Shown here piece after piece: positions 42,001 through 53,011 of a stretch of DNA of 64,000 nucleotides. Origin of the DNA: Brachionus manjavacas (lineage: Eukaryota; Rotifera; Eurotatoria; Ploima; Brachionidae); the NCBI GenBank assembly GCA_019054805.1, contig JAHQIY010000003.1:7812001-7876000 (forward strand), given 5' to 3'. The stretch's first letter is position 1; the number at the start of each line of letters is the position of its first letter. Position numbers and translations under genes: made by a program. The notes beneath the pieces were generated by a model. It worked only from the letters and a program-made list of their open reading frames with translations, was not told the DNA's origin and did not search any database.

Positions 42001-45000
42001 TAGATGAAAATTTTGAACCAAAATCTCTGACCTGGTGGAAAATTGATCAAAAATTAAACCATCGTTTTGATCCCAAAGCTGACGACAGATTATTAGATAT
42101 CCAGATGTCAACGTGCAACTAGTAAGTTAACCAGTTTATTAATTTTTTATGAATTTATTAATTCCACTAGTGTTGATATCTGATATGGAATGATCTAAAC
42201 ATAATTAAAAATTAATGTGAATTCGAACTTTAAGAAAACTTAAGTCCGGAAAAAAAATTTAAATATCTTAAAATTACTTCTAAACTTTAAAATATTTAGC
42301 GCCTTTTTCTTTCTTTTTGGTCTTTATGCTTTTGGCTTGAGTGTCTTAAGTGTCCATTCGTTTAACAAAACTGCAATCGGATTCACTTTCAAATCAAACA
42401 TTTTAGAATTTTGTCAAAAAGTATATTATCAAAATATTTAAAATAACAGTGATTTTTTTCTTTTAATATGTCTAAGTTTACCCAATAGGTTTACATGATG
42501 TGAAAAAGATAGGAAGTTAGATACCAACTTAAAATAAAAAAATAATCTTAACCGCTTTTTTTTTCGGTGTAGTTTGTAATCATTTATAAGATATTTCGCT
42601 TTCTTTTAGAAAATCAAGTTATGATATTCTATTCAATTAATTGATTAATAAATATAGTAGTAATAGCAGTAGTAGTAATTAATGCAACTCGTAGCTAGTC
42701 CAAGTAAAGCTCTAATGAGCTATAGCAGTCGATTCATTTTGCTTTGACATCCAAACGTCAATCTTAGCTTTAAAGATGTTTAGACTAGTTGCACTAACAA
42801 ATTATTCCGGCAATTTATTTCAGACACCAACAAATCTGTTGTAACCAACAAAATAATCAAATCTCTGACTACAAGTTCTCACTCTTTCTCGAACCAAGTT
42901 CTTGGAGTTTCTTCTAAGATTATACCTTTACTGTCAGGCCTAGTGTTTAAGCTGTAGTTTAAACCTTTACTGAAATTCACTTTCTCCATATTGTTCACTA
43001 GTTTGAACATTTGGATTAGATTTCCACGTATCCCTCTTGTTTTTAGATTTAGTAAATTCAGCCTAGATAGCACTTTTTCTATCTCATCTACATATTTTTC
43101 TGAGTAAGGACACCATGAGCTGATGGCATATTCCAAATGAGTTTTGACAAGTGAACAGTATAGTAGTCTTACTATTTTTGCTTTTAGAAATTTGAAAGAT
43201 CTGTGGATCATTCCCAATAAACGGTTTGCTCTTACAATCACATTTTTGATTTAAGAATCGCATTTCAAGTCACATTTCAAGTACTTAAAACCTTGCAAAC
43301 CAACCTATCGGGTTGTGGTGTCAAATCGTTGAGTAAATAAAGTAATAAATAATTTTTTTTGTAAATAGATTAAATTTAACTCAGGATAATATCAAAATTC
43401 TTTATCTAATTTAGTGAGCTTTTAGTATTTTGATTTCTAAAATTATAAAAAATATATGAAACAATAAAAAATAATGGAAACTAAACAAAACAAAACAAAC
43501 TAAAGCAATTTTTAGCATAGATTAAAATGTGAAAAAAAATTATAATGGATAAGCTCATACGCTTATTTATTTTTTAAAATTTTCGTTCTATGAGACGATA
43601 TGATAAATTAAAAAAAAAGATGACTGTGGTAACAGTTGAAATTAAATTTAAAATTATATGTTGATAATTATAAGGTTTGTTTTCAATTTACTTTAAGCCA
43701 AGGGGTTAAAGTGAAAATGATTGAAAAAATTTGTGTTGTTACCGAGTCTTAGGTACTGGGCTTAACTATACACCAGGCCCACGAGATAATTTGCAAAGAT
43801 TAATGATAGGTCTTACCATTCCCCATAGTTTTAAAACCCAATTCATTGTCCGCATCATAAACAAAAAATGGGTTCTCTAATAATTTTTTAAATAATTCTT
43901 AGGTCAAAAAAGATTTTTTTGTATGAAAAGAGTTTTTTAAATCAAAAAAGTTGAATGGGACGAAAATTTTCACCTTTCTTTTTAAAAAATGGTATTACTT
44001 TTGTTGAAAAGCTACTTTTAAACGGCTTTAAAATAGAAAAATCTGTCTACATCTAATCAACAGCGTATAGCAGGCAAAAAAGCAGGCCACTAAATGAATA
44101 AATATTCAGAATAATGAAATCTTTTTTTAATAAAAAATAAAGTTTTGGTTAATATATTTTTCATTCAGATCTTAATCATATATCAACATTTCAAAGTAAT
44201 GAAATTTTTTAAAAAAGAATCCAAAAATGACACAATTTGACATAAATCAACTTGATCATAAATTTATTTTTCGAAATAATTTTGAAATAATAAAAACTAA
44301 TAAAAAATAATGTTTGATTGATTCTAGAGTTGGACTTCCTGTCAATATCATTGAGAAAATTTTTATTTCATTATTAATGTTTTTCTATCTATTTAAAGTT
44401 TTTTAATCATTTGTTATATGCTTTTTAAATTAAAAATCAATATCTTTTTAGCTGTGAAGAGTGTGATTCGTATTTGTACGATGAAGAGATAATGAGTGGA
44501 TGGACCTTGAATGATTCCGATATGAACATAAAATGTCTACGTTGCTCATCTTCTATTGTTCCGAATATTTATATAAAAATTAAAGTAAAACTTAATTATT
44601 CGTTGATTCTTTTAATTATAATTATTGTAAGGATTTTGAAAAAATGAAAAAATTGTTAATAAACAAGAATGAAGACAAAGAATTAAATGATGAAAATGGA
44701 AAAATTGAAGCACATCCTTTTGATGAAGTTGATGCAACGAAACAAATTAAAATAAAAAACCAAGCCGAGTTTCCAACATTTATAGGAACACAGGAATTGA
44801 CTGTTCAGTATTTAAGCCCTTTGGTGATTCGAAAAGAACTAGAAAATATAATATTGTATGAAAATCAGGATAATGAGTATATTTGTTTTTTTGATGAAAA
44901 TTTCATGCAAAATCACAGCATTATTTTTTGGAATCTGATTTGGTACTATAAGCGAATTGGAGTAGACTGTAGCTGCTTGGAAAATATTCTTTTAAATCAT

Positions 45001-45661
45001 AGAATTAAGCTATTGGCACAAAAAGAAAACATAGCATTAGAAGGAAACTATTTTGATTATAAAAATATATTCTCAAATCTTTCTTTGTACGAGTGTCATA
45101 CTCATCCCAATGTGCGCGTCTTTTGTATGTGGGACAATCTTAACTTGCACAACCAGAAGCAAAACTTTGAAATTCCTTTGTACATCAGTTGGATGCGAAA
45201 AAACTACAAGAGTATTCTGAATGATTCAAGATTTCGCTTGGTAACAGTCTTGAATCCAGACGATTTGATCAATATGAAGAAAACTTGCATTAACGATTCT
45301 GGTCTGTCAAAAATATTTGATTTAATACTACGAAATGTTAAAGAAAATGAAATAACTGGTCCATTTAGCAATCTAGTAAGAGACCGTTTTATAGCTAAAA
45401 GAAATTTTAATAGTATTTATCGAGAAATTTTATTTTTGATAATTGTGGCATTAGAAAGAGAGCTTATAGATATTGGTAAGAATAAACATTTTTAAATTTA
45501 GATTATTAAAATTTCTTTTAGATGCATTTGATACCGAGTATAAGGATGCATTCAAGAATTTGATAAGCAATAATATACTTAAGGACAAATTAGTATTAGA
45601 CCATCCACCGAATCATATAGCAGTTTGGTGTCGAAGGTTGTTCAGCCCTTTGCTGGTTTAG
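30088..45661 (+). CDS. DENND4: DENN domain-containing protein 4 (Crag-type Rab10 GEF)
   Basis: Ten exons: join(30088..30663, 31904..32622, 32677..32821, 35497..35590, 35640..35721, 36785..37961, 40641..42121, 44452..44584, 44632..45475, 45522..45661). Every junction keeps phase; about 1,796 residues (human DENND4A 1,863). DENND4 proteins activate Rab10 by nucleotide exchange and steer membrane traffic. Seen in order: MABP domain (YDKPPIADIGVYYEGTE, RVFITYRR); uDENN (GLPMGATIESW, FSTFVLN, KVYGSVITFYE); DENN core (SLVILSRHPIFETYKSFL, GASFADLLYNL, IHSLRRCVLT, IIFPFVWRYSYLP); dDENN (FFDYFDLPDNVICVDLDTN); a PPR-like segment near residues 931-985 (YRIMMQLCFLYKFPLLAVRT); a CxxCxxC..CxxC cluster near 1423-1460 (STCNYCEECDSYLYDEEIMS, LRC); and the conserved end (IDIDAFDTEYKDAF, VWCRRLFSPLLV). 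One ancestral DENND4 is expected; A/B/C assignment is not meaningful. Five introns exceed 1 kb and hold transposon debris. Confidence 0.94.
31695..31725. repeat. Perfect 14-bp inverted repeat with 3-nt loop
   Basis: TTGTCTCATATAAT and its exact reverse complement flank ATT in DENND4 intron 1. It could form a cruciform or RNA hairpin. No larger element is recognised around it. Confidence 0.8.
33110..35350 (-). mobile_element. Degenerate LINE in DENND4 intron 3
   Basis: Read on the minus strand: GSKADPKNDRPISLASVP..KILERI near 35160-35260 (RT domain 1), WQEVKSGVLQGSLLAPYFSS near 34875-34950 (motif B, with LQG for PQG), and at 33226-33540 HLEYSVPVWSPYRKKEIKAL followed, after a frame change, by VQRRTAKLVPSVRNLKNEER. 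This is the usual order of a CR1/L2/Jockey-type reverse transcriptase and 3' region. Numerous stops and frame changes show it is dead. It occupies most of a 2.7-kb intron. Confidence 0.8.
38841..38891 (+). repeat. Retroelement 3'-tail-like repeat
   Basis: TTCTGAAGGAGTCCTAGCTCGGTGC followed by AGAAACAAATAAATAAATT in DENND4 intron 6 belongs with the tails at 2205, 57370 and 57788. Only the 3' end can be recognised. Confidence 0.5.
39887..40284. mobile_element. Foldback element with ~165-bp inverted arms, DENND4 intron 6
   Basis: The left arm (39887 to about 40052) and right arm (about 40115-40284) are inverted copies that share GTAGCTCTTTTTGTCGTGT on the left and its complement on the right, plus CATGGTTTAGG, CGGATATT.GGGTGTAG and GAATTATT.G.ATTTTTG. 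The spacer is about 60 bp. There is no coding capacity. A diverged relative lies at 20545-20770. Confidence 0.8.
42655..43260 (-). mobile_element. LINE 3' fragment with TAG microsatellite tail, DENND4 intron 7
   Basis: The minus strand encodes 120 codons (42879-43241) with RLLGMIHRSFKFLKAKI, LVKTHLEYAISSWCPYSEKY, EIEKVLSRLNLLNLKTRGIR and a C-terminal TWFEKE typical of a reverse transcriptase 3' region. Some internal residues are missing between VLSR and LNLL compared with the family. The element seems to end at 42655-42685 in a TAG/TAA microsatellite, a common LINE tail. It is a different copy from the intron 3 element. Confidence 0.8.
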
Positions 45662-47535
45662 TATTATATAGACGCCAAGACTCGATACATCTGTAAATAT
45701 GTAAGAATTAATTGTCGGGAATCAGGCAATTTAATGCGAAATTTTTATTTTTAAGCTTTGTTTTTCTATTTAATCAAACATCGTTTGAATTTGAAAAAAA
45801 GGAGAATTTTAATTCTATTAACTAGACGTTTTATTTGTTTGTTTTATTATTAATAAATTTATTAAAAACAAATTTCAATTTTCTATTTTTATCTTTTTAT
45901 CTATTTATCAAAAAAAAAGAAAATGTTTTTTTCATTATTTACTATTTCTCAAATTTAAAAAAATATATATTGCTTACTTTAAAAAAAAGCCTTATGTTGA
46001 TGAATTTTTAATTTTCTGGATCCCTTAAAATTATTGATAATATGAGAAAAATAAAAAATCTTAAAGTCAATACATAAAATCATTTAACTAAGATTTTAGT
46101 TTGATTTAATACTTTGCTTTTTAAAATTTTTTTTTAGATCAATTACATAAGTTTGTAATAGCTATTTATAAAATTGAATAAATGGAGTCCTAATAGATCT
46201 TTCTTTCATGGCGTGGGGATTTGCCTGTTAATTAATCCTGAAATTGAAAAACTTTAATAAATATTTGAATTATGTTTGTATTCTTTTAAAAAGGAATACG
46301 GTAGTTTTATCTGCACATGCTAGACGTGAACTGTCATATTTTGATTTAAAAAATTCAATCTAAAATCAAAAAAAATAGATATAATGAAAAAATTTCTTTA
46401 TTCGTTATCTTTTGATGATTTTGATAAAATAAATCCAAGTAAGGGTTGTCGTTGATATCACTTAAAAAACTTTCGTCGGTTTAAATTTCGATTTTATCTC
46501 TTGAACAATGAAGAGTGAGTGACCTGATTAGATAAAATTTTTTACTTTTAAGGAAATTCAAAATTCAAAAATATGAAATTTTTTATCATTAGATTTTCTC
46601 TAATGTGTTCCATTTAAGCTAAAGGATTATTTATCTATTTTTAATTCGGAAATAAAATCAATTCTAAATCTGTTAAACACATTTTTTTATGATGATTGAT
46701 TGCTTTCGCATTATTACCTTGGTGAAAAAAGATCCATAAATGATAGCTATAATTCAATTTTCTATCTAAAGTCTTTTTGTAACCCAAAGAAACTCGGATC
46801 TTTCTTTTTGAAAGAAAATAAAAGATTTCAAAAATGAAGCCTTATTAATAAATCATAATTTTGGTAAGCTGCTGCGAATATCTTTAATGATAAGCTTAAT
46901 TACTTTCAGATATTAGCTTAATTGCGACTATATAAAAGAAAGAGAATCTGAAAATTTTTAAGGTTTTAGATAGTGGTTTATTCGCTTATAAAACTCAACT
47001 TTTTAATTAATTCTAGAAATGCCAAAATGCTAGATTTACCATCTAAAACTTACCCCAACTGTGTTAGAGTTGAATAATCTATCGTCATTTGTTATTGTTT
47101 ATTTATGTTTTACAAATTCAAACATTCAGATGATAAGTTCATAGATTATACACAGGCCTCAAACCAGTACAAATTTAGTATAAATCTGAAGAATAAAATT
47201 TATATTTCGTTTCAAATCTTGGTGATTTTCACTTTATGAAAACCAATTTGGTAATTGTTAGAAGTACCAAAAAGAAAGTCTCCTGTCAAAGTGCAAGGAT
47301 TTACATCAATTTTTTGATCGGAACTATAGAATACGCTTAAATCATTAATTATTTAGTTGTTAACAAGAAAAAAATATTTTTTTCTAATTATTTTTGAATT
47401 AAAAGGTCTCAAGAAACCAAAGAAAAATTATTAGACAAGAGAATACTTTATTATTATAGATACCTAAGCCTAAATGAATTCTTTATTTTCATTTAAATTA
47501 AAATTTTATAATTTTGAATTTTTTTAGATTAATCG
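45662..47535. other. Intergenic, AT-rich
   Basis: Downstream of DENND4. It begins with that gene's 3' UTR (an AATAAA occurs near 45852). No open frame above noise, no inverted repeat and no retroelement motif noticed. Confidence 0.5.
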
Positions 47536-47755
47536 ATGAAAATGTCCAGACCAATTTTTTTAATTCTTATAATAAATATTTGTATTAAAATTTCGATTTG
47601 TTTTAATGTAATCGAACACGGGTGTTCGGCGTATGATTGCAATCGAATGTGTTTAAATTCGAATTTTGTTTTGCCAACACCGGGTGATAATGGTTTTAAA
47701 CTCGAAATCGAAGGCATCAGAGATGAAAAGTATATACCGGAAAGAGTATACAAAG
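47536..47755 (+). CDS. First exon of a secreted protein, possibly reeler-domain
   Basis: Opens MKMSRPIFLILIINICIKIS with a typical signal peptide, then CFNVIEHGCSAYDCNRMC, NSNF and FKLEIEGI..EKYIPERVYK, ending at a donor (AAAG|GTTAGT) in phase 1. The pattern of early cysteines followed by a 'F.L.IEG....Y.P...Y' strand resembles the start of reeler domains as in F-spondin or reelin. If so the next exon should begin with the VTL strand; I could not find it in the 2 kb before the PITP gene. The call rests on one short exon, so the domain assignment is weak and the signal peptide is the firmer part. Confidence 0.45.
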
Positions 47756-49847
47756 GTTAGTCAATTTTCATTAATAAATATTTTAATTTGTAAAAAACCT
47801 CTTTACTTCAAAATTGCCTGTCACTTACAATTTCTTAATTTTTGATCAAAATGCACTTTTGTTTCCATTGTAGAATAAAATTAATAATATTTAATTAAAA
47901 AACTAATAAATTTCAATTAGTTTGAGCAATGATCATGATCGATTATATAAAAGAATGATCTAAAAATAAAACTTGACTTGACATTATTTTAATACACTAA
48001 TAAAATGGATAAAAAATTTACTGTCTTTAATGTTTATTTTTCAATTTATTTTATTTTATTTTTATTGTCGTTTTTTTAAACAAAAGTTTAATATACTAAA
48101 CAAGTCACGATTTTTTATCTCGAAAAGTCTGAAATTTATTTCTGATAAAATCCCTTATTTTCGAAAGTTATACCTAAAATTTTATTGGATTTTCTGCTTA
48201 ATTTATCATATTCAAAATTATGAATTTCCATTTTTAAATTTATTAAAAAAAAAATAATCGACTTAATTTGCTAGAAAACTAAATTATAATATAACAATTT
48301 AAGAAATTTTCAAGGTATTTATGGGTGATCTAAGGAACAAGAAACACATTTTTTTTTAAATTGTTTTCTTAAAAAATTTTGATATAATGAATTGCAAAGA
48401 TTTTTTAATTCAGTCAAAAAATAGTTTTCGATACTAAGAATTTAGCAACTAGATATTATGTGGCTAGTATACTTTTTGTTTTTCGTCATATTTTCTTCGT
48501 TAAAAGGAAATATTTTATTTTTTTTTAATAATTTTTGAGCATAATTTTGTGTTTATATCAAATAATTTCAAACGAATTTTAAATGTAAAACGTAGAATAA
48601 TTTATGATAAAGATAATTTTCCATGCGTTTATGTGAAGTAATCAGTCGATTTTTTCCACGAAAAAAACTGAAAATTGTTGAAAACTTTGGTTTAATTGCC
48701 AATATTGAGTAATCTTCGTTTAACCAGAATATTTTAAGAATTTATTTTACTTCTAGAACCAAGCCGAAAGTTATCACATGTTTTAAATTGTGATCATTTT
48801 TTTTATTTATTATCTAATGCTTAAATGTAATTCTTATTTGCAGCATTTATTCGCATAGAGTTTTACAATTTTTTTCTTACTAACTAAATTTTCTTTTACC
48901 TGTAATCGTGTGATGATACCTTCAAATTTTCCCTAGTAACAGATTTTAGTTACCAGAATAGTAAGAATAAATAGAAAGCAGCTTTAAAAAGTCAACAAAA
49001 ATTAGTTAGTTGGATAATTTTGGCATTTTTAACGCCAAAATCAAGCTTAGATTAAATTCTCCCAACATGTTTTTTTATTATTTTAGACTATTCTTAATAA
49101 TATGATCAACAATTTCAATTAATCACAATATTTCAAATTATAAATTTGAATAAAGGTTTCTTAATGTATTTTTGATAGCTCTGACTCAAATTTTTTAATT
49201 TTTAATTCAATTTTTATCTTTGAAGAATAAGTTTGACAAACATCAAAAAATTCAAAGCGTAGGAAGATAAGGATTTAGATAAAACTCAAAAAATATCACG
49301 TTAGTACTACCAATATCTGTCTCTAGAATCTTTAAATATCCAGGTAAAATTTGTGTAGTCAAAGCTATTCTTTAGAAAAAAATTATATAATTGATGAAAT
49401 TCAATAAAATTAAGGATTCTTTGGATTATTTATTTGCCTTTAGATATAAAGACACAGATGATTTGATTTAATTGGGTTTTTAGCTTATTAAAAACAAATT
49501 AAAATGTAATTTAATTATGGAGAATGATTGTGCAGCCAAAAAATTAATATTTTATAAACATTTTTTAGGTATAGAGTTAGGTAAGCTTATTGGTGTAAGA
49601 AAAGTTCATTATTTAATTGTTGCTGGGCTTTCGATTTTCTTAAAACAAGTAATTGTTAAATGATTGCGCATTGGCATAGTTACTGTTCTTTCAAAAAAAA
49701 TTAAATTTGACAATTTAAATTATCATAACCTCTAGAAATTTTAAATTTTTAAAATCTGGCCTTTTGTTTTCACATTTTCCATCTATTTTAATTAAATATT
49801 AGATTATTTTCTAAATCGGTAAAATTAAGATTAAATTTTGAGTAAAT
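47756..49847. other. No recognised gene; may include an intron of the preceding gene
   Basis: 2.1 kb of AT-rich DNA between the signal-peptide exon and PITP. A 75-codon frame at 48030-48257 is made almost only of F, L, I, K and Y and is likely noise. No repeat structure stands out. Confidence 0.45.
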
Positions 49848-50882
49848 ATGAAAATAATCGAGTATCGTATTTTGATGCCACTGACTCTCGAGGAGAATTT
49901 GATCGGTCAATTATGGTCATTTTCTGAGATAAGTCGCGAAAATACTGGAGGAGGCGAAGGAGTCGAAATTCTGGTCAACTCACTATTTGATCTTCCATTA
50001 GACTCTAATGGATCTCTTATCTATTCAAAATTGCCTGAATACGAAGACTACGATTCTCAAGTAAATGGTTCAAAAAAGTCCAAAAAAGAAACTAAAAAGG
50101 ATGAAAGGAGCAAATCATTAGAAAGATCTGATCTGCCCAATATGGGATCCCAAAATCATTTACATCAAAGTAAAACATTCAATGGAATTTTGAATAAGGA
50201 ATCAGACTCAGAGGCTTCTAATTTTAACCATGACATGACAAAATATGGACAGTACACTCATAAATTGTACAGAATGGCTTCAAAATTGCCTTGGTTTGTG
50301 AGAAAACTTCTTCCAAGGGATTCAACTTTGATACATGAAAAATCATGGAACATGTACCCGAATGTAAAAACTGTTCTAACCAACGAATATTTTAAATCAA
50401 ATATTAGAATTGAATTGGACACAATTACCCGTGAAGTGAAAAATGGAAATTTTGAGCACAATGTCCACAAATTGACACAGGACCAATTGGAAAAACGAGA
50501 GATTGTATATATAGATATTGCTGAAAAGTTGTCAAATGATAACAGCAATGAAGATCCGTCAAATTTTAAATCTAAGAAAACCGGAAGGGGTCCTCTTGTG
50601 CCTGGTGAATGGTACAAAAATCATCAGCCATTAATTTGTTGTTATAAATTAGTTACAGCTGAAATAAAATTGTTCGGGCTACAGACAAAATGCGAGAACT
50701 ACCTCAAAACAATGTATAAGCAATTGTTTGCTATATTTCATCGTCAGGTTTTTTGTTGGATTGATAAATGGCATGGAATGACAATAGAGCAGGTCAGAAA
50801 AATTGAATATGAACTGGCCAAGGAACTCTTGTCTAAAATTGATCAAGGTGAATTGTCCAAAAATCAGTTGGTCAACGAATAA
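49848..50882 (+). CDS. PITPN: Phosphatidylinositol transfer protein, class I, with insertion
   Basis: Single-exon gene of 344 residues; human PITP alpha has about 270. PITPs exchange phosphatidylinositol and phosphatidylcholine between membranes. Seen: IEYRILMPLTLEE, TGGGEGVEILVN, YGQYTHKLY (head-group contact region), IHEKSWNMYPNVKTVLTNEY, FKSKKTGRGPL, CYKLVTAEIKLFGLQ and FHRQVFCWIDKWHGMT. TGGGEGVE and the FHRQ.FCW.DKW motif indicate class I rather than RdgB-type. About 80 extra residues, rich in Ser, Lys, Glu and Asn (near residues 46-130), sit between strands where other PITPs have a 10-residue loop. The WW pair that dips into membranes in vertebrates reads LF here. The start is the ATG before KIIEYR. 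Confidence 0.93.
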   Translation: MKIIEYRILMPLTLEENLIGQLWSFSEISRENTGGGEGVEILVNSLFDLPLDSNGSLIYSKLPEYEDYDSQVNGSKKSKKETKKDERSKSLERSDLPNMGSQNHLHQSKTFNGILNKESDSEASNFNHDMTKYGQYTHKLYRMASKLPWFVRKLLPRDSTLIHEKSWNMYPNVKTVLTNEYFKSNIRIELDTITREVKNGNFEHNVHKLTQDQLEKREIVYIDIAEKLSNDNSNEDPSNFKSKKTGRGPLVPGEWYKNHQPLICCYKLVTAEIKLFGLQTKCENYLKTMYKQLFAIFHRQVFCWIDKWHGMTIEQVRKIEYELAKELLSKIDQGELSKNQLVNE

Positions 50883-52895
50883 TTGGATTGAGTTATTTGA
50901 ATAGATATAATTCACCAGTGATTTTTAATTTCTCTGTGCAAATAATTTATTTAAGTCTGTTTACATGAAACGAAATTTTAAATTAATATAACATAAAATT
51001 GATATTAACTCAGGCAGCTGAAAAAGCTTTAGATCAATCGACAAATATTCTAAAATTTTGTGGACTCATGACTTTATATTTCCAATTTTTTCCTTGTTAT
51101 GATCTAAAAATTTCGCAACTGATTTTCTAAATGCTAATTTTTTAGATAAATTTTTAAAATTAATATTTTTAGTTTTATATTTTTAAAATAAACTTTATTC
51201 TAAAATTTATTTTATTAAACTTGTCTATAGATTGATTAAGATTATAAAGTTTAGATATTATAAGAGTTATTTTAAATTTAGAATTTAGTTTTGCATTTAG
51301 ATATTAATTAGTAAAATTTAAAAATTACAATTCAATAAAATCGAATTTAATTGTTTTCATATTTACCAAATTTACAAGACTCTTGCAAATTAAAGTAAAT
51401 GTAAACCTTATTTGGAAATAATTTGAAAATCTTTGTAAATAACTTTTTTTTAAATGATAAAAAAATTGCTCCGCCATTTTAATGGCATTATTAAAATATT
51501 TGCAATTTTCAATAAAATAAAATAAATAAATAGAATTAAAAAAGAAACAAAATCTAATATTACAAAAAAGTTATAAGATTTTTTATTAAGAGAAAAATTG
51601 AGATGTTTTTCAAGCTTAATTTATTGTCTGAAATTTTGAATTCTAGTCCTTTTATGTGCTTAAATACACTAAATTCTTGACTTCTTTCAAATTTATTTAG
51701 GAAACTTTTAATTGATTTTTATTTAAATAATATATTGATTTTTTTATTATAATCGTTTTAAAGTCTTCAAAACTAAAGTAAGAAATCAAAAGAAGAGATC
51801 TTTCATCGCGGCAATTTTGAGAAGACTAAGTTTAATCTCCTAAAATTTTAGATTTTTTTCCCTAGTTTTAATTTTATTATCCGAAAAATATTACATAAGA
51901 AAGTTCTTTCAAGATTAAAATTAAAAACGTTTTAAATGAAAACAAAGGTTTTTTTGGGAATTAAGTTTAAAATTGCATTGACTACACAAACAAAAAAATA
52001 TATCGTGATTTTTCTATTTCAACTTTTATTGAGACAGATCATTGAAATTATCGAAAGGTATTGTTACCAGATTAGCTGAAATTTGATTTTTTTTGCATCA
52101 AAAACTTAAATCCAATTAGATTATTATAATAAAGTTAAAAAAATCAAAAATTACAAATATTGATTATTTAAATGACCCAAAAATCTATTTGTTGGTAAAT
52201 TAATTAAATTACCGTAAACTCGTGTTCACGACTCTAAGAGTAAAGCCCAAATCCAACCTTTTTTCTTTAAGAGTTAATTACATAGTTTCTATGTTACAAC
52301 AATTAAAATTTAATTTGCAAGAAAATACCCTGAATATGGGATATTTTCTAAAAATTTAACATTTACTCTAACAAAAAAATTGTCTTTGCTCTCAAAAAAA
52401 AAAGAAAATTTTAAAAATTGTAGAGTTAATTAAAAAATAGAAAAAAAGTCAATTTTTTCATTTTTTTTTGAGAGCAAAGACAATTTTTTTGTTTGAATTT
52501 AATTTCAACGTCCCAGACAAAACTCTTCAATGTTTAATATTGAATATTAATTTTAATTTTGAATATTGATATAAAGGTTAATCTAATTAATGAAGCGCAA
52601 ATAAATAATTTTAATTTTTATGTCGATTTGCCAAAAGTCTTTCTAAATAAAAGCGTTCTTAAATTCAAAGAAAAATATTTATATAAAAATAAATAATCAT
52701 TTTTTCAAAGATTTATTTTTTTGATTTGGATTAAATCGAAATGATTTTAAAGCATGTTTTATAAAGAAAATTTAAAATCTAAAAGTAAAATTTTAAGTAA
52801 TTTTTTTGTTTGTAAAAATCAAAAAATTTAAGATTCAAAATCAAATAATTTTAAAAGTTTTTGAAATATTTTGTTCATTTTATTCATTAATTTAC
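50883..52895. other. Intergenic, AT-rich
   Basis: Holds the PITP 3' UTR and a hairpin at 52370-52493. Two short stretches of better composition (near 51790-51830 and 52200-52265) could be small minus-strand exons but cannot be joined to anything with confidence. Confidence 0.4.
52370..52493. repeat. Perfect 33-bp inverted repeat, 58-nt spacer
   Basis: AACAAAAAAATTGTCTTTGC followed by TCTCAAAAAAAA at 52370-52402 is matched exactly in reverse at 52461-52493. The whole 124 bp may be a tiny MITE or a recently made palindrome, since arms this long do not stay perfect by chance. Confidence 0.85.
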
Positions 52896-53011
52896 CAGTA
52901 GCAAGCAAAGACCTTGCATCGTGAATACAAAGTTTTGTTCTATTTCTTCTGCAGCTTGGTAAAAAATTCTCATAGCAGGGCTTTTTTCAGTTGAAACATT
53001 TTCTAAAAGTT
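52896..53011 (-). CDS. Orphan internal exon, protein unrecognised
   Basis: A 116-nt minus-strand stretch between an acceptor (TTTATATAG) and a donor (CTG|GTAAAT) encodes 38 codons, LLENVSTEKSPAMRIFYQAA then EEIEQNFVFTMQGLCLLL. Composition is clearly coding-like compared with the flanks and splice phases are 2 in, 0 out. It looks like two amphipathic helices. I do not recognise the family and could not place neighbouring exons on either side. It may be an exon of a gene spanning 51-54 kb on the minus strand, or an exon remnant. Confidence 0.45.

Noticed and set aside
48030-48257. 75-codon plus-strand frame
   Set aside because: Composition is only F, I, L, K, Y and S as expected from random AT-rich DNA; no splice or family support.
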